Assembly (NCBI RefSeq): GCF_019511345.1
Contig: NZ_JAEUAK010000007.1
Location: 213,640-277,639 of the forward strand
Direction: 5' to 3'
DNA length: 64,000 bases
From: Rhizobium mesosinicum
GTDB taxonomy: Bacteria > Pseudomonadota > Alphaproteobacteria > Rhizobiales > Rhizobiaceae
The first letter of the stretch is position 1. Each line of letters starts with the position of its first letter. Shown one piece after another: positions 42,862 to 51,096 of the stretch. The notes under the pieces were generated by a model. That model did no database searches. It worked only from the letters and a program-made list of their open reading frames with translations, and had not been told where the DNA came from. The translations under genes were made by a program, and so were the position numbers.

Positions 42862-43635
42862 TCAGAGTTCAAATCCACCGATCGTCATGCCGCCATCGAC
42901 GGTCAGCATGTGTCCGGTGACATAGGAGGCGGCGTCGGAGGCAAGCCAGATTGCCGCGGCTGCGATTTCCTCCGGCCTGCCGCCGCGCTTGGCAGGAATG
43001 GCGTTTTGAGCGAGTGCGGCAAAGGCGGAGTTTTGTTGGCTGTTTGCCACAACCATTGGCGTTTCAGTCCAGCCGGGCGCAATCGCGTTGACGCGGATGC
43101 CGTGCGCCGCATTTTCCATCGCGACAACCCGGGTCAGCCCTTGCACGCCATGCTTTGAAGCAGCGTAGGCACTCATGCCTCCTGGTCCCGTCAAGGCAGC
43201 GACCGAAGCTGTGTTTACGATCGAGCCACCGCCACTGCGCTTGATCAACGGGATCTGGTACTTCATCCCGAGAAAAACACTCTGCAGATTGACGGCGATC
43301 ACCCCTTGAAAATCCTCAAGAGCATAGTCTTCGATGCGCTTCGCAGGGCCGGTTATACCCGCATTGTTGAAGGCCGCATCGAGACGGCCGGATGTAGAGC
43401 CAATCTCCTCGATCCATCCGACGACCTGGAGCTCGCTTGCTACGTCAAGGTCGGTTGTGAACACCCTGCCATCTTCGGCTCGGATGAGCTCTGCAGTTTG
43501 GATAAGCGCGGCGGCATCGCGATCAGCCAGATGTACTGTTGCGCCGTCGCGAGCGAGCCCAAGTGCTATCGCCCGACCGATCCCAGAGCCTGCACCGGTG
43601 ACCGCGACGACCTTGTTTGAGAAAAGCGAGGACAT
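42862..43635 (-). CDS. SDR family oxidoreductase
   Basis: 257-aa classical SDR. AVTGAGSGIGRAIALGLA, FNNAGITG, NTASVAALTG with the serine, YAASKHGVQGL; ends MLTVDGGMTIGGFEL. It belongs to the four-gene minus-strand operon starting with wrbA. Confidence 0.92.
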   Translation of the reverse strand: MSSLFSNKVVAVTGAGSGIGRAIALGLARDGATVHLADRDAAALIQTAELIRAEDGRVFTTDLDVASELQVVGWIEEIGSTSGRLDAAFNNAGITGPAKRIEDYALEDFQGVIAVNLQSVFLGMKYQIPLIKRSGGGSIVNTASVAALTGPGGMSAYAASKHGVQGLTRVVAMENAAHGIRVNAIAPGWTETPMVVANSQQNSAFAALAQNAIPAKRGGRPEEIAAAAIWLASDAASYVTGHMLTVDGGMTIGGFEL

Positions 43636-43708
43636 GACTTCTCCTTGCCAGCCGATCGCAATCGGCTGGTCTGGTTGGAGCTGAATTTTAAGATTGATTT
43701 AGGCGGGT

Positions 43709-44317
43709 TTAGTTGCGGGCAGCGACAAGAGCAGCTGCAGTGCGGGCGACGATCTCGCCCTGATGGAAGGCACCGGCGAGATCGATCTGCGAAGGCTGGC
43801 GCGACCCGTCGCCACCGGCAACTGTCGTTGCCCCGTAAGGAGCGCCGCCGACAATTTCTTCACTGCTCATCTGTCCCTGATGGCTGTAGGGGAGGCCGAC
43901 GATGATCATGCCGAAGTGCATGAGGTTGGTGATGATCGAGAACAGGGTGGTCTCCTGCCCGCCGTGCTGGGTGCCGGTCGATGCGAACGCTGCGCCCACC
44001 TTGCCGTTCAGAGCGCCACGAGCCCACAGGCCACCGGCCTGGTCGAGGAACGCCGCCATCTGCGACGACATCCGGCCGAAGCGGGTGCCGGTACCGACGA
44101 TGATTGCATCATAATCCGCCAGTTCGGCCACTGTCGCAATGGGGGCTTCCTGGTTGATCTTGAAGTGAGCCTTTTCGGCGATTTCGAGCGGAACAGTTTC
44201 CGGGACATGCTTGATTGTTACTTCGGCGCCGGCGCTTCTTGCGCCTTCTGCGATCGAGCCTGCCATCGTCTCGATGTGGCCGTAGGACGAGTAGTAGAGG
44301 ACGAGTACCTTGGTCAT
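43709..44317 (-). CDS. wrbA: NAD(P)H:quinone oxidoreductase WrbA
   Basis: 202-aa flavodoxin-like quinone reductase. VLVLYYSSYGHIETMAGSIAEGA is the FMN phosphate loop, YDAIIVGTGTRFGRMSSQM and GAAFASTGTQHGGQETTL are diagnostic WrbA segments, and YSHQGQ, GGAPYGATTVAG follow. It reduces quinones by two electrons, limiting redox cycling. The start at 44317 gives normal family length. It is first in the operon and its upstream region carries a TTCGATTTTATCGA motif shared with doxX. Confidence 0.96.
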   Translation of the reverse strand: MTKVLVLYYSSYGHIETMAGSIAEGARSAGAEVTIKHVPETVPLEIAEKAHFKINQEAPIATVAELADYDAIIVGTGTRFGRMSSQMAAFLDQAGGLWARGALNGKVGAAFASTGTQHGGQETTLFSIITNLMHFGMIIVGLPYSHQGQMSSEEIVGGAPYGATTVAGGDGSRQPSQIDLAGAFHQGEIVARTAAALVAARN

Positions 44318-44408
44318 TTGCTTTGCTCCATTGGGATGGCTGAATTCGATGGAGACAACATCTGCTTTTTCACCATTCGATAAAAGCTGCATAATTTGAT
44401 CTGTTACG

Positions 44409-44422
44409 TTCGATTTTATCGA
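44409..44422. promoter_or_regulatory. Putative operator upstream of wrbA
   Basis: TTCGATTTTATCGA with 5-bp inverted arms; a related ATTCGATAAAA half lies at about 44375-44386. The same word occurs upstream of doxX (41515-41526). It is about 95 bp from the wrbA start. Confidence 0.55.
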
Positions 44423-44468
44423 CCTGTCACGTTGTCAAAAAATCCATGTTGCCTTTGTCTCGATTCTC

Positions 44469-44492
44469 TATATCTTATAACTTATAAGTTAG
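44469..44492. promoter_or_regulatory. GntR-type operator upstream of the transketolase operon
   Basis: ATAACTTATAAGTTAG (44477-44492) is a 15/16 match to the perfect palindrome at 53496-53511. It is preceded by TATATCTTATA (44469-44479), which also occurs at 53418-53428. It lies 20 bp before the GTG start, consistent with repression by the FCD-type GntR protein at 52682-53359. Confidence 0.78.
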
Positions 44493-44512
44493 GGAACAAC
44501 GGGAGTATATCC

Positions 44513-45409
44513 GTGACAGTGTTAAATATTTATGGCGGCCATCCAACGATGGGCCGCGACGATGACCCATTGTCTGAAGCCAGGGTGGAGCTTTTGCGCG
44601 AACGCGCCCAGTTCGTCCGGCTTGAGACGATTCGGCTGATCTCGATCGCCAAGGTAGGTCACTACACCTCGGTGTTTTCGTGCGCCGAGATATTCGCGGC
44701 GCTCTACTATGACGTGATGAACATCAGAAAGGGCGAGCCCGCCTGGCCGGACCGTGACCGGTTTCTGATGGGGAAGGGTCATGCCGCTGTCGGATTGTTC
44801 CCTATCCTCGCCGACCTCGGCTTCTTCGATCCGAGCTGGCTGGACACCTATACCCGTCTTGGAAGCCCGCTTGGCGATCACCCTGACATGACGAAGGTGC
44901 CGGGCGTGGACTTCAGTTCCGGTTCGATCGGTCATGCCCTCTCAAACGGCGTCGGAATGCTTCTCGGCGCGCGCTTCCAGAAGCGGGACTTCAACGCGTT
45001 CGTACTTCTAGGGGACGGTGAAATGCAGGAGGGCCAGGTCTGGGAGGCCGCGCTTTCCGCTTCCAGTCACGGCCTCTCCAACCTCGTCGCTATCGTCGAC
45101 CGAAACGGTTACCAGCTCGATGGAAAAGTTGACGATGTCCTCGCCGTGGAACCGCTGGACGAGAAGTGGCGGGCTTTTGGATGGGAGGTCCACACCGTCG
45201 ACGGGCACGACGTCCATGCCCTCACGACGCTTCTCCGGCAGGTGAAGGCGGACACCGGGCGGACCAGGCCCTGCTGCATCATAGCGCAGACGGTGAAGGG
45301 CAAGGGCATCGATTACATGGAGACCGAGCCCGGTTGGCACCTCGGGTATCTCGGCGCGGAAGACGAAGACAACGCCCGCGAAACCATTCTCAACACGGTG
45401 ATTTCCTAA
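44513..45409 (+). CDS. Transketolase-like protein, N-terminal (TPP-binding) subunit
   Basis: 298-aa first half of a split transketolase. GKGHAAVGLFPILADLGF, GSIGHALSNGVGMLLGARF, GDGEMQEGQVWEAA (the GDG-x(20+)-N diphosphate-binding motif, ending in IVDRNGYQ) and TVKGKGIDYME are present. The start is probably GTG 44513 after GGGAG, giving a short extension before ATG 44549, which lacks a ribosome-binding site. It overlaps the second subunit by one base. It would transfer a two-carbon ketol unit; the substrate cannot be told. Confidence 0.92.
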   Translation: MTVLNIYGGHPTMGRDDDPLSEARVELLRERAQFVRLETIRLISIAKVGHYTSVFSCAEIFAALYYDVMNIRKGEPAWPDRDRFLMGKGHAAVGLFPILADLGFFDPSWLDTYTRLGSPLGDHPDMTKVPGVDFSSGSIGHALSNGVGMLLGARFQKRDFNAFVLLGDGEMQEGQVWEAALSASSHGLSNLVAIVDRNGYQLDGKVDDVLAVEPLDEKWRAFGWEVHTVDGHDVHALTTLLRQVKADTGRTRPCCIIAQTVKGKGIDYMETEPGWHLGYLGAEDEDNARETILNTVIS

Positions 45410-46395
45410 TGAACCAGCTGATTTCCAAGGACTCGTGGCAATACCGCGAACTGAACCGTCGCGCACCGTCGCTGCCGACGCTGTCGAACGCGCTGATCGA
45501 GCTGGCAGAAGCCGGCCATCCGGTAATGGCCGGAACAGCCGACCTCCAGTACTCGAATGGCCTGAACGAGTTCGCCAGGCGTTTTCCCGAGAGGTTCGTG
45601 CAGTTCGGCATCTCCGAGCAGAACATGGTCTCGGCAGCCGCCGGAATGGCGACGACCGGAGTCATTCCCTACGTTGCCACGTTCGCCTCGTTCCTGGCTC
45701 TTCTCTGCTGCGAGCAAATCCGGATGGACGTCGCCTACTGCAAGCAGCCTGTCCGTCTCATCGGTCACCACACAGGCATCTCGCTTGGGTTCTATGGCAC
45801 GTCCCATCACGCGACCGAAGACATCGCGATCACCAGGAGCATCGCCAATCTCGCTGTCGTTTCCACGGCGGACGGACCCGCACTGGCGGCCGCCCTCAAG
45901 GCGACGGTCGATTACCCTCTTCCGATTTACTTCCGTATCCACCGCGGTCACGATCCTGTCGTGTACGAAAACGGCGTGGACTTCCAGCTCGGGAAGGCCG
46001 TGGTTCACGGGATCGGCGACGACGTCACCATTATCGCCGCGGGCTACCCGGTCCACGGTGCGAAAAAGGCGATGGAGGAGCTCAGCGCCGCCGGTCATTC
46101 CGTGGGCCTGATCGACATGCACTCGATCAAGCCTCTGGACGAGGAAGCCATCATAGAGGCATCGGCGCGCTCGAAAATCATCCTCACTGTCGAAGAACAC
46201 AACATCCTCGGCGGTCTGGGTGGCGCTGTTGCCGAGGTTCTCGCAGAGAAGGGGAAAGGGGCCCGCCTCGTACGTCACGGCATCCGGGACGAGTACAGCC
46301 TGATCGCTCCGCCCACGCACCTCTACAGGCACTACCGCCTCGACGCCGACGGGATCCGCGCGGTGGTTCTCGAAAACATCGGGGGAGCGGCTTGA
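45409..46395 (+). CDS. Transketolase-like protein, C-terminal subunit
   Basis: 328-aa second half of a split transketolase: pyrimidine-binding domain (FGISEQNMVSAAAGMATTGVIPYVATFASFL with the catalytic Glu) and C-terminal domain (DVTIIAAGYPVHGAKKAMEEL, VGLIDMHSIKPLDEEAI, LTVEEHNILGGLGGAVAEVL). Together with the gene upstream it makes a complete enzyme. Start and stop overlap with both neighbours by one base, so the three first genes form one tightly coupled unit with the aminotransferase gene. Confidence 0.93.
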   Translation: MNQLISKDSWQYRELNRRAPSLPTLSNALIELAEAGHPVMAGTADLQYSNGLNEFARRFPERFVQFGISEQNMVSAAAGMATTGVIPYVATFASFLALLCCEQIRMDVAYCKQPVRLIGHHTGISLGFYGTSHHATEDIAITRSIANLAVVSTADGPALAAALKATVDYPLPIYFRIHRGHDPVVYENGVDFQLGKAVVHGIGDDVTIIAAGYPVHGAKKAMEELSAAGHSVGLIDMHSIKPLDEEAIIEASARSKIILTVEEHNILGGLGGAVAEVLAEKGKGARLVRHGIRDEYSLIAPPTHLYRHYRLDADGIRAVVLENIGGAA

Positions 46396-47696
46396 TGGCA
46401 AGCAACAACGAGCTGATCGCAAGCCGCGCCGAGGCGGTTATACCCGGCGGTCTTCTCAGCCCCAGCCGACGCCTCGGATCGCCGATCGCGTTTGCCAGGG
46501 CCGATGGCCCGTACCTGTACGATGCCGATGGCACCCGATACACCGACTACCACTGCGCCTTCGGTGCAAACGTTCTCGGGCACAGAAATCCCGCGATCTC
46601 CCGGGCCATTGCTAGAGTCGGCGAGAGCCTTGATCTGGTCGGGGCCGGAGTTCTCGAACTTGAGGTCGAGGTCGCCGAGCTCCTCGTGAAGGCCATTCCA
46701 TGCGCCGACCAGGTCGCCTTCTGCAGCAGCGGATCGGAAGCCACGTATCACGCCCTGCGCCTGGCCCGCGCCTATACCGGGCGCAAGCAGATCATCAAGT
46801 TCCAGGGCGGCTACCACGGCTGGCATGACTACGTCGCAATGAACGGGCAGTCCAGCCGGCAGATGATCGACGCTTTCGACCCCATGTCCGACGGTATCCT
46901 GTACGACGCGGCACGTTACACCAAGATACTTCCCTACAACGACGCCACGGCGGTGGAGGAATACATCCGGGCCAATCCGGGCGAGGTGGCCGCTGTCATC
47001 ATCGAGCCGATCGCGCACAACATGGGAGCGGTCGTCGCTCAGAACCAGTTCCTGCGCGATCTGAGGAGGATCACCTCCGAAAACGGCGTGATCCTGATCT
47101 TCGACGAGGTGATCACCGGGTTCCGGCACGCTCTCGGCGGATACCAGTCGATCGTCGGCATCACGCCCGACCTCGCCACCTTCGGCAAGGCTGCCACCAG
47201 CGGCTATCCGATCGGGTTGGTTGCCGGCCGGCGGGACATCATGGAACGCGTGGGCCGGACCGGCGAGGGAGCGGTCTTCATGGGAGGTACCTTCAACGGC
47301 ACCCCTTCCTCTATGGCCGCCGTCAAGGCCACCGTCCAGGAGTTGTCGAAGCCGGGCGTCTACGACCGCCTTTTCGACTTCGGCAGCTATCTCCGCAAGC
47401 AGATCGACGAAATCATCGCGCGGCACGGCATCAGGGCCCAGACCGCGGGCTTCGGTTCCGTCTGGCTCGTGTACTTCTTCGAGGGCGAGTTCAAGGAGTA
47501 TGCCGACCTCCTACGGAACGACAACGAGCTCGACATGCGGTTCCGCCGGGCCCTGATCACGGGCCGGCAGATTTTCCAGCCCCTCCAGCTCAAGCGCCTC
47601 TACCTGTCGCTCAGTCACGATCAAACGGTGTTGGACGACACCCTCGAGCTCATCGACGCCACCATGGCTGATCTTGCGAGGTCAGCCGCCGCATAA
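46395..47696 (+). CDS. Class III aminotransferase, glutamate-1-semialdehyde aminomutase-like
   Basis: 433-aa PLP enzyme. Features of the GSA aminomutase-like group: IPGGLLSPSR near residue 17, CSSGSEATYHALRLARAYTGR (phosphate binding), FQGGYHGWHD, LIFDEVITGFRHALGGYQ and ATFGKAATSGYPIG with the Schiff-base lysine. It probably moves an amino group on a sugar- or aldehyde-derived compound linked to the transketolase step, since its start overlaps the upstream stop by one base. Heme synthesis is unlikely in this context. Confidence 0.9.
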   Translation: MASNNELIASRAEAVIPGGLLSPSRRLGSPIAFARADGPYLYDADGTRYTDYHCAFGANVLGHRNPAISRAIARVGESLDLVGAGVLELEVEVAELLVKAIPCADQVAFCSSGSEATYHALRLARAYTGRKQIIKFQGGYHGWHDYVAMNGQSSRQMIDAFDPMSDGILYDAARYTKILPYNDATAVEEYIRANPGEVAAVIIEPIAHNMGAVVAQNQFLRDLRRITSENGVILIFDEVITGFRHALGGYQSIVGITPDLATFGKAATSGYPIGLVAGRRDIMERVGRTGEGAVFMGGTFNGTPSSMAAVKATVQELSKPGVYDRLFDFGSYLRKQIDEIIARHGIRAQTAGFGSVWLVYFFEGEFKEYADLLRNDNELDMRFRRALITGRQIFQPLQLKRLYLSLSHDQTVLDDTLELIDATMADLARSAAA

Positions 47697-47729
47697 CGAC
47701 AAAACCTTATCTCAAAAAAAGGGGAACCA

Positions 47730-48761
47730 ATGAGAAACCGGTTTATAACATTGATGGCCACGGTCGCTTGCCTCGCGGCGGCGACACCGACACTCGCCCG
47801 CGATCTCACGGTCGTTGGCTTCGGCGGCGCAACTCAGGAGGCTATGCGCGAGACGCTCTTCAAGCCTTACGAAAAGAAGTCCGGCGCGCCTCTTCTCGAG
47901 GAGTCGTACACGGGAGGCATCGCCAAGGTGAAGGCGATGGTGGAGACCGGCACGACGACGTGGGACGTCGTGCAGATGGACGAGAACGAGATGATCCTGG
48001 CGTGCGACCAGGGCCTTCTCGAGACGTTCGACTGGAAGAGCCTGCCGAATTCAGCAGACATCATCGGTCCGGCCAAGTCGGACTGCGGGGTGGGGGCCTT
48101 TGTCTGGTCGAAAATCCTCGCATATGACGGGGACAAGACCACCGGCGTCACATCCTGGGCGGACTTCTGGGACGTCAAGAAGTGGCCGGGCAAGCGCGGA
48201 CTGCGCAAACAGGCTCGCATGACGATCGAGATCGCGCTGCTCGCCGAAGGGGTGAAGCCTGAGGAACTGTACAAGGTCCTGGCGACGAAGGAAGGGCAGG
48301 ACAGGGCATTCGCCAAGCTCGATCAGTTGAAGCCTAACATCCAGTGGTGGGAGAGCGGCGCGCAGCCGATGGAATGGCTCGCCTCGGGCGAGGTCACGAT
48401 GACTTCCGCCTACAACGGCCGCGTCATCGCCGCCAACCAGCAGGGCAAGCATTTCAGGATGTCCTGGACCAACCAGCTTTACGCGATGGACTTCTGGGCC
48501 ATCCCCAAGGGCGGGAACAGTGACAAGGCTTTCGACCTTGTCGCGTATATGACCAGCCCAGAGCCCCAGAAAGCATTTGCGGAAAAGATGGTCTACGGCG
48601 TCACCAACGCGAGGGCGACGTCCAGCATTTCCGCAGATATCGCACCGCAGCTGCCGACAGCCGAAAAGAACATGGCCGGTGCGCTCGCGTTGAGCACGCC
48701 GTTCTGGGTGGATCACGAAGAGGAGCTGCAGCAGCGGTTCAATAGGTGGGTGGCACAATGA
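47730..48761 (+). CDS. ABC transporter substrate-binding protein, polyamine type (1)
   Basis: 343-aa periplasmic binding protein with a signal peptide (residues 1-22, ending near TPTLARD). PotD/extracellular-binding type: LTVVGFGGATQEAMRETLF, SYTGGIAKVKAMVETGTTTWDVVQMDENE, SDCGVGAFVWSKILAYD, WADFWDVKKWPGKRG. It is strongly similar to the next gene. It likely captures an amine-containing solute. Stop is 14 bases before the next start. Confidence 0.92.
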   Translation: MRNRFITLMATVACLAAATPTLARDLTVVGFGGATQEAMRETLFKPYEKKSGAPLLEESYTGGIAKVKAMVETGTTTWDVVQMDENEMILACDQGLLETFDWKSLPNSADIIGPAKSDCGVGAFVWSKILAYDGDKTTGVTSWADFWDVKKWPGKRGLRKQARMTIEIALLAEGVKPEELYKVLATKEGQDRAFAKLDQLKPNIQWWESGAQPMEWLASGEVTMTSAYNGRVIAANQQGKHFRMSWTNQLYAMDFWAIPKGGNSDKAFDLVAYMTSPEPQKAFAEKMVYGVTNARATSSISADIAPQLPTAEKNMAGALALSTPFWVDHEEELQQRFNRWVAQ

Positions 48762-48775
48762 GGAGGAGAGGTCTC

Positions 48776-49822
48776 ATGCACTATCGCGATTTCATTGGGG
48801 CGCTGGTTTTGCTCGCCGGCCTTGGCGTCTCGTCGATGAGCCTGGCCGAACCCGGCAAGCTGACCGTTGTGGGAGCGGGCGGCGTTCTCCAGGACGCGGA
48901 GCGGAAGGCGTTTTTCGAGCCCTTCGCCAAGTCGTCCGGCATCGCAGTCACCGAGGATTCCTATTCGGGCCAGATGGCGAAGGTCCGTGCTATGGTCGCT
49001 AGCGGCAGCGTCTCCTGGGACGTCATGCAGGTCGAGCAGAACACTTTGCTTTCCGGGTGCGCGGAAGGGCTGTTCGAGGAGCTCGACTGGAGCAAGATCG
49101 CCAACAGGGACGACTTCATTCCCGAAGCCTACAGTGACTGCGGCGTGGGAGCTTTCGTGTGGTCGATGGTACCCAGCTATGACAGGTCCAAAACCGCCGA
49201 CGGGCCGCAGAACTGGGCGGATTTCTGGGACATGAAGAAGTGGCCCGGGAAGAGGGGTTTTCGCCAGACAGCCAAGATGACGCTCGAAATCGCCCTTCTG
49301 GCCGACGGGGTGTCTCCGGGTGAGGTCTACAAGGTCCTCGCGACGAAAGCCGGACAGGACCGCGCATTCGCGAAGCTCGACCGGATCAAGGGCGACATCA
49401 TCTGGTGGACGTCCGGGGCCGAATCCCTGGAACGTCTCGCGGCGGGTGACGTGGTCGCCACCGCGACATTTAACGGCCGCGTGACCGCCGCCAACGCTTC
49501 CGGCAAGAACTTCGCCCTCATCTGGGATGGCCAGGTCTACGGTATCGACTACTGGGGCATCGTGAAGGGAAGCTCGAACCGCGAGAACGCGCAGAAGTTC
49601 ATCGCCTTCGCAGCTTCGGACGCGGCCCAGTCTGCATTCCCGCAGTATATCGCGTATGGGGTGACCAACAAGAAAGCCATACAGAGCATCAAGCCGGAAC
49701 TGGCAAAAGACCTCCCGACGACGGAGGAAAACCTTAAGTCCGCAGTCGGGCTGAACACCGAGTTCTGGGCGGATAACGGCGAGGCCCTAGAGGCGAGGTT
49801 CGCGACATGGCGGGCTCAGTGA
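48776..49822 (+). CDS. ABC transporter substrate-binding protein, polyamine type (2)
   Basis: 348-aa paralogue of the preceding protein, with a signal peptide (about 1-25, ending SSMSLAE). It shares NWADFWDMKKWPGKRG, SDCGVGAFVWS and VLATKAGQDRAFAKLD with the first. The start ATG 48776 follows GAGGAGAGG; an ATG at 48758 overlapping the previous stop is possible. Two adjacent binding proteins for one transporter suggest two related substrates or affinities. Its last codons overlap the permease gene by 16 bases. Confidence 0.9.
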   Translation: MHYRDFIGALVLLAGLGVSSMSLAEPGKLTVVGAGGVLQDAERKAFFEPFAKSSGIAVTEDSYSGQMAKVRAMVASGSVSWDVMQVEQNTLLSGCAEGLFEELDWSKIANRDDFIPEAYSDCGVGAFVWSMVPSYDRSKTADGPQNWADFWDMKKWPGKRGFRQTAKMTLEIALLADGVSPGEVYKVLATKAGQDRAFAKLDRIKGDIIWWTSGAESLERLAAGDVVATATFNGRVTAANASGKNFALIWDGQVYGIDYWGIVKGSSNRENAQKFIAFAASDAAQSAFPQYIAYGVTNKKAIQSIKPELAKDLPTTEENLKSAVGLNTEFWADNGEALEARFATWRAQ

Positions 49823-51093
49823 TCTCCGGCATCATGGTACGGCAGCCTTCGGAGGCTGCCGCCGGCCGGCCGGAGCGCGCTTCCGCGCTGGCGGCCGGGT
49901 TCCGCGCCGATCGAAGACGGCAGACAATGATCTCCCTTGCCTTGATCGGACCTCTTGTCGCCTTCATCGTATTCGCATTCGTCCTCCCGCTTGGCACAAT
50001 GCTCTTCTATGCGGTCAGCAACCCCGAGGTCCGCGGCGCTCTTCCCCGAACGCTGGAGGCCCTGCGGGCATGGGACGGGCAATCCGATCCGCCTTCGTCG
50101 GCCTTCGACGCGCTCGTGGCGGACATACGGTCCGACGTTCAGCCGAATGTCCTGGCGGAAGCGGGCCGTCGGTTGAACTACGAGATCACCGGGTTCCGTA
50201 GCCTCCTGGCGAAGACGGTGAGAAACGCCAAAAGCGCCGAGATAACCTCCGGCCGGGAATACCTGGTCGGCGTCGACGATCAATGGAAGGATCCCTCCTA
50301 CTGGCGAGCGATCCAGCGCAATGGCTCACCGCTGACTGCCTTCTACCTGCTGTCGGCGGTCGACCTCAGGCCGGGAGACGACGGAGGTATCAAACTCGCC
50401 CCTCCGGAGGAGCGGCTGTTTCTTTCCACCCTCGCACGCACGCTGACCATAAGTGGATTCGTCACGGTCATCTGCGTCCTGCTGGCGTACCCGATCGCGA
50501 ATGCCGTCGTGGCCGTGGGCGGGCGCTTCTCCGCCATCATGCTGGCCTGTGTCCTGCTGCCCTTCTGGACCTCGCTTCTGGTGCGGACGAGCGCGTGGAT
50601 CGTGATCCTACAGAAAGAGGGAATAGTGAACCGCGCGCTGCAGGCGGCGGGACTGACCAACGCGCCGCTTGAGCTCGTGTTCAACAGGACCGGGCTTTAC
50701 ATAGCGATGGTACACATCCTGCTGCCGTTCATGGTCCTGCCGCTCGTGAGCGTTATGAAAGGCATTCCACCGTCATTCGTGCGCGCATCATCCTCCCTCG
50801 GCGCTGGCCCCGTCACCACGTTTCTGCGGGTCTACCTCCCGTTGACGCTGCCGGGCGTGGGAGCAGGATGTCTCCTGACGTTCATCATCGCGGCCGGATA
50901 TTACGTAACGCCGACGCTCGTCGGCGGCGCGTCGGACCAGATGCTCAGCTACTTCGTGGCGTTCTACGCCAACACCACCATCAACTGGGGCATGTCCGCG
51001 GCTCTTGGAGTCTTGCTTCTGAGCTGTATCCTCGCCCTTTACATCATCGTCGGCAAGATCGTGGGCATCGGCCGTATCGTGGGAATGGAGTGA
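49807..51093 (+). CDS. ABC transporter permease, PotB-like, with long periplasmic loop
   Basis: 428-aa inner-membrane permease. A first transmembrane helix (ISLALIGPLVAFIVFAFVLPL, about 41-62) is followed by a hydrophilic region of about 150 residues (periplasmic), then five helices with the permease core (LLPFWTSLLVRTSAWIVIL) and the EAA-like loop (SSLGAGPVTTFLRVYLPLTLPG). Ordinary PotB is about 280-300 aa; the loop explains the extra length. It pairs with the 51097 permease and the ATPase at 56379. Confidence 0.9.
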   Translation: MAGSVISGIMVRQPSEAAAGRPERASALAAGFRADRRRQTMISLALIGPLVAFIVFAFVLPLGTMLFYAVSNPEVRGALPRTLEALRAWDGQSDPPSSAFDALVADIRSDVQPNVLAEAGRRLNYEITGFRSLLAKTVRNAKSAEITSGREYLVGVDDQWKDPSYWRAIQRNGSPLTAFYLLSAVDLRPGDDGGIKLAPPEERLFLSTLARTLTISGFVTVICVLLAYPIANAVVAVGGRFSAIMLACVLLPFWTSLLVRTSAWIVILQKEGIVNRALQAAGLTNAPLELVFNRTGLYIAMVHILLPFMVLPLVSVMKGIPPSFVRASSSLGAGPVTTFLRVYLPLTLPGVGAGCLLTFIIAAGYYVTPTLVGGASDQMLSYFVAFYANTTINWGMSAALGVLLLSCILALYIIVGKIVGIGRIVGME

Positions 51094-51096
51094 GCC

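Noticed and set aside
45435..47696. 753-codon plus frame overlapping the transketolase subunit and aminotransferase
   Set aside because: Only its last 433 codons (from 46395) are the aminotransferase; the upstream part is an arginine-rich shadow of the transketolase gene in another frame.
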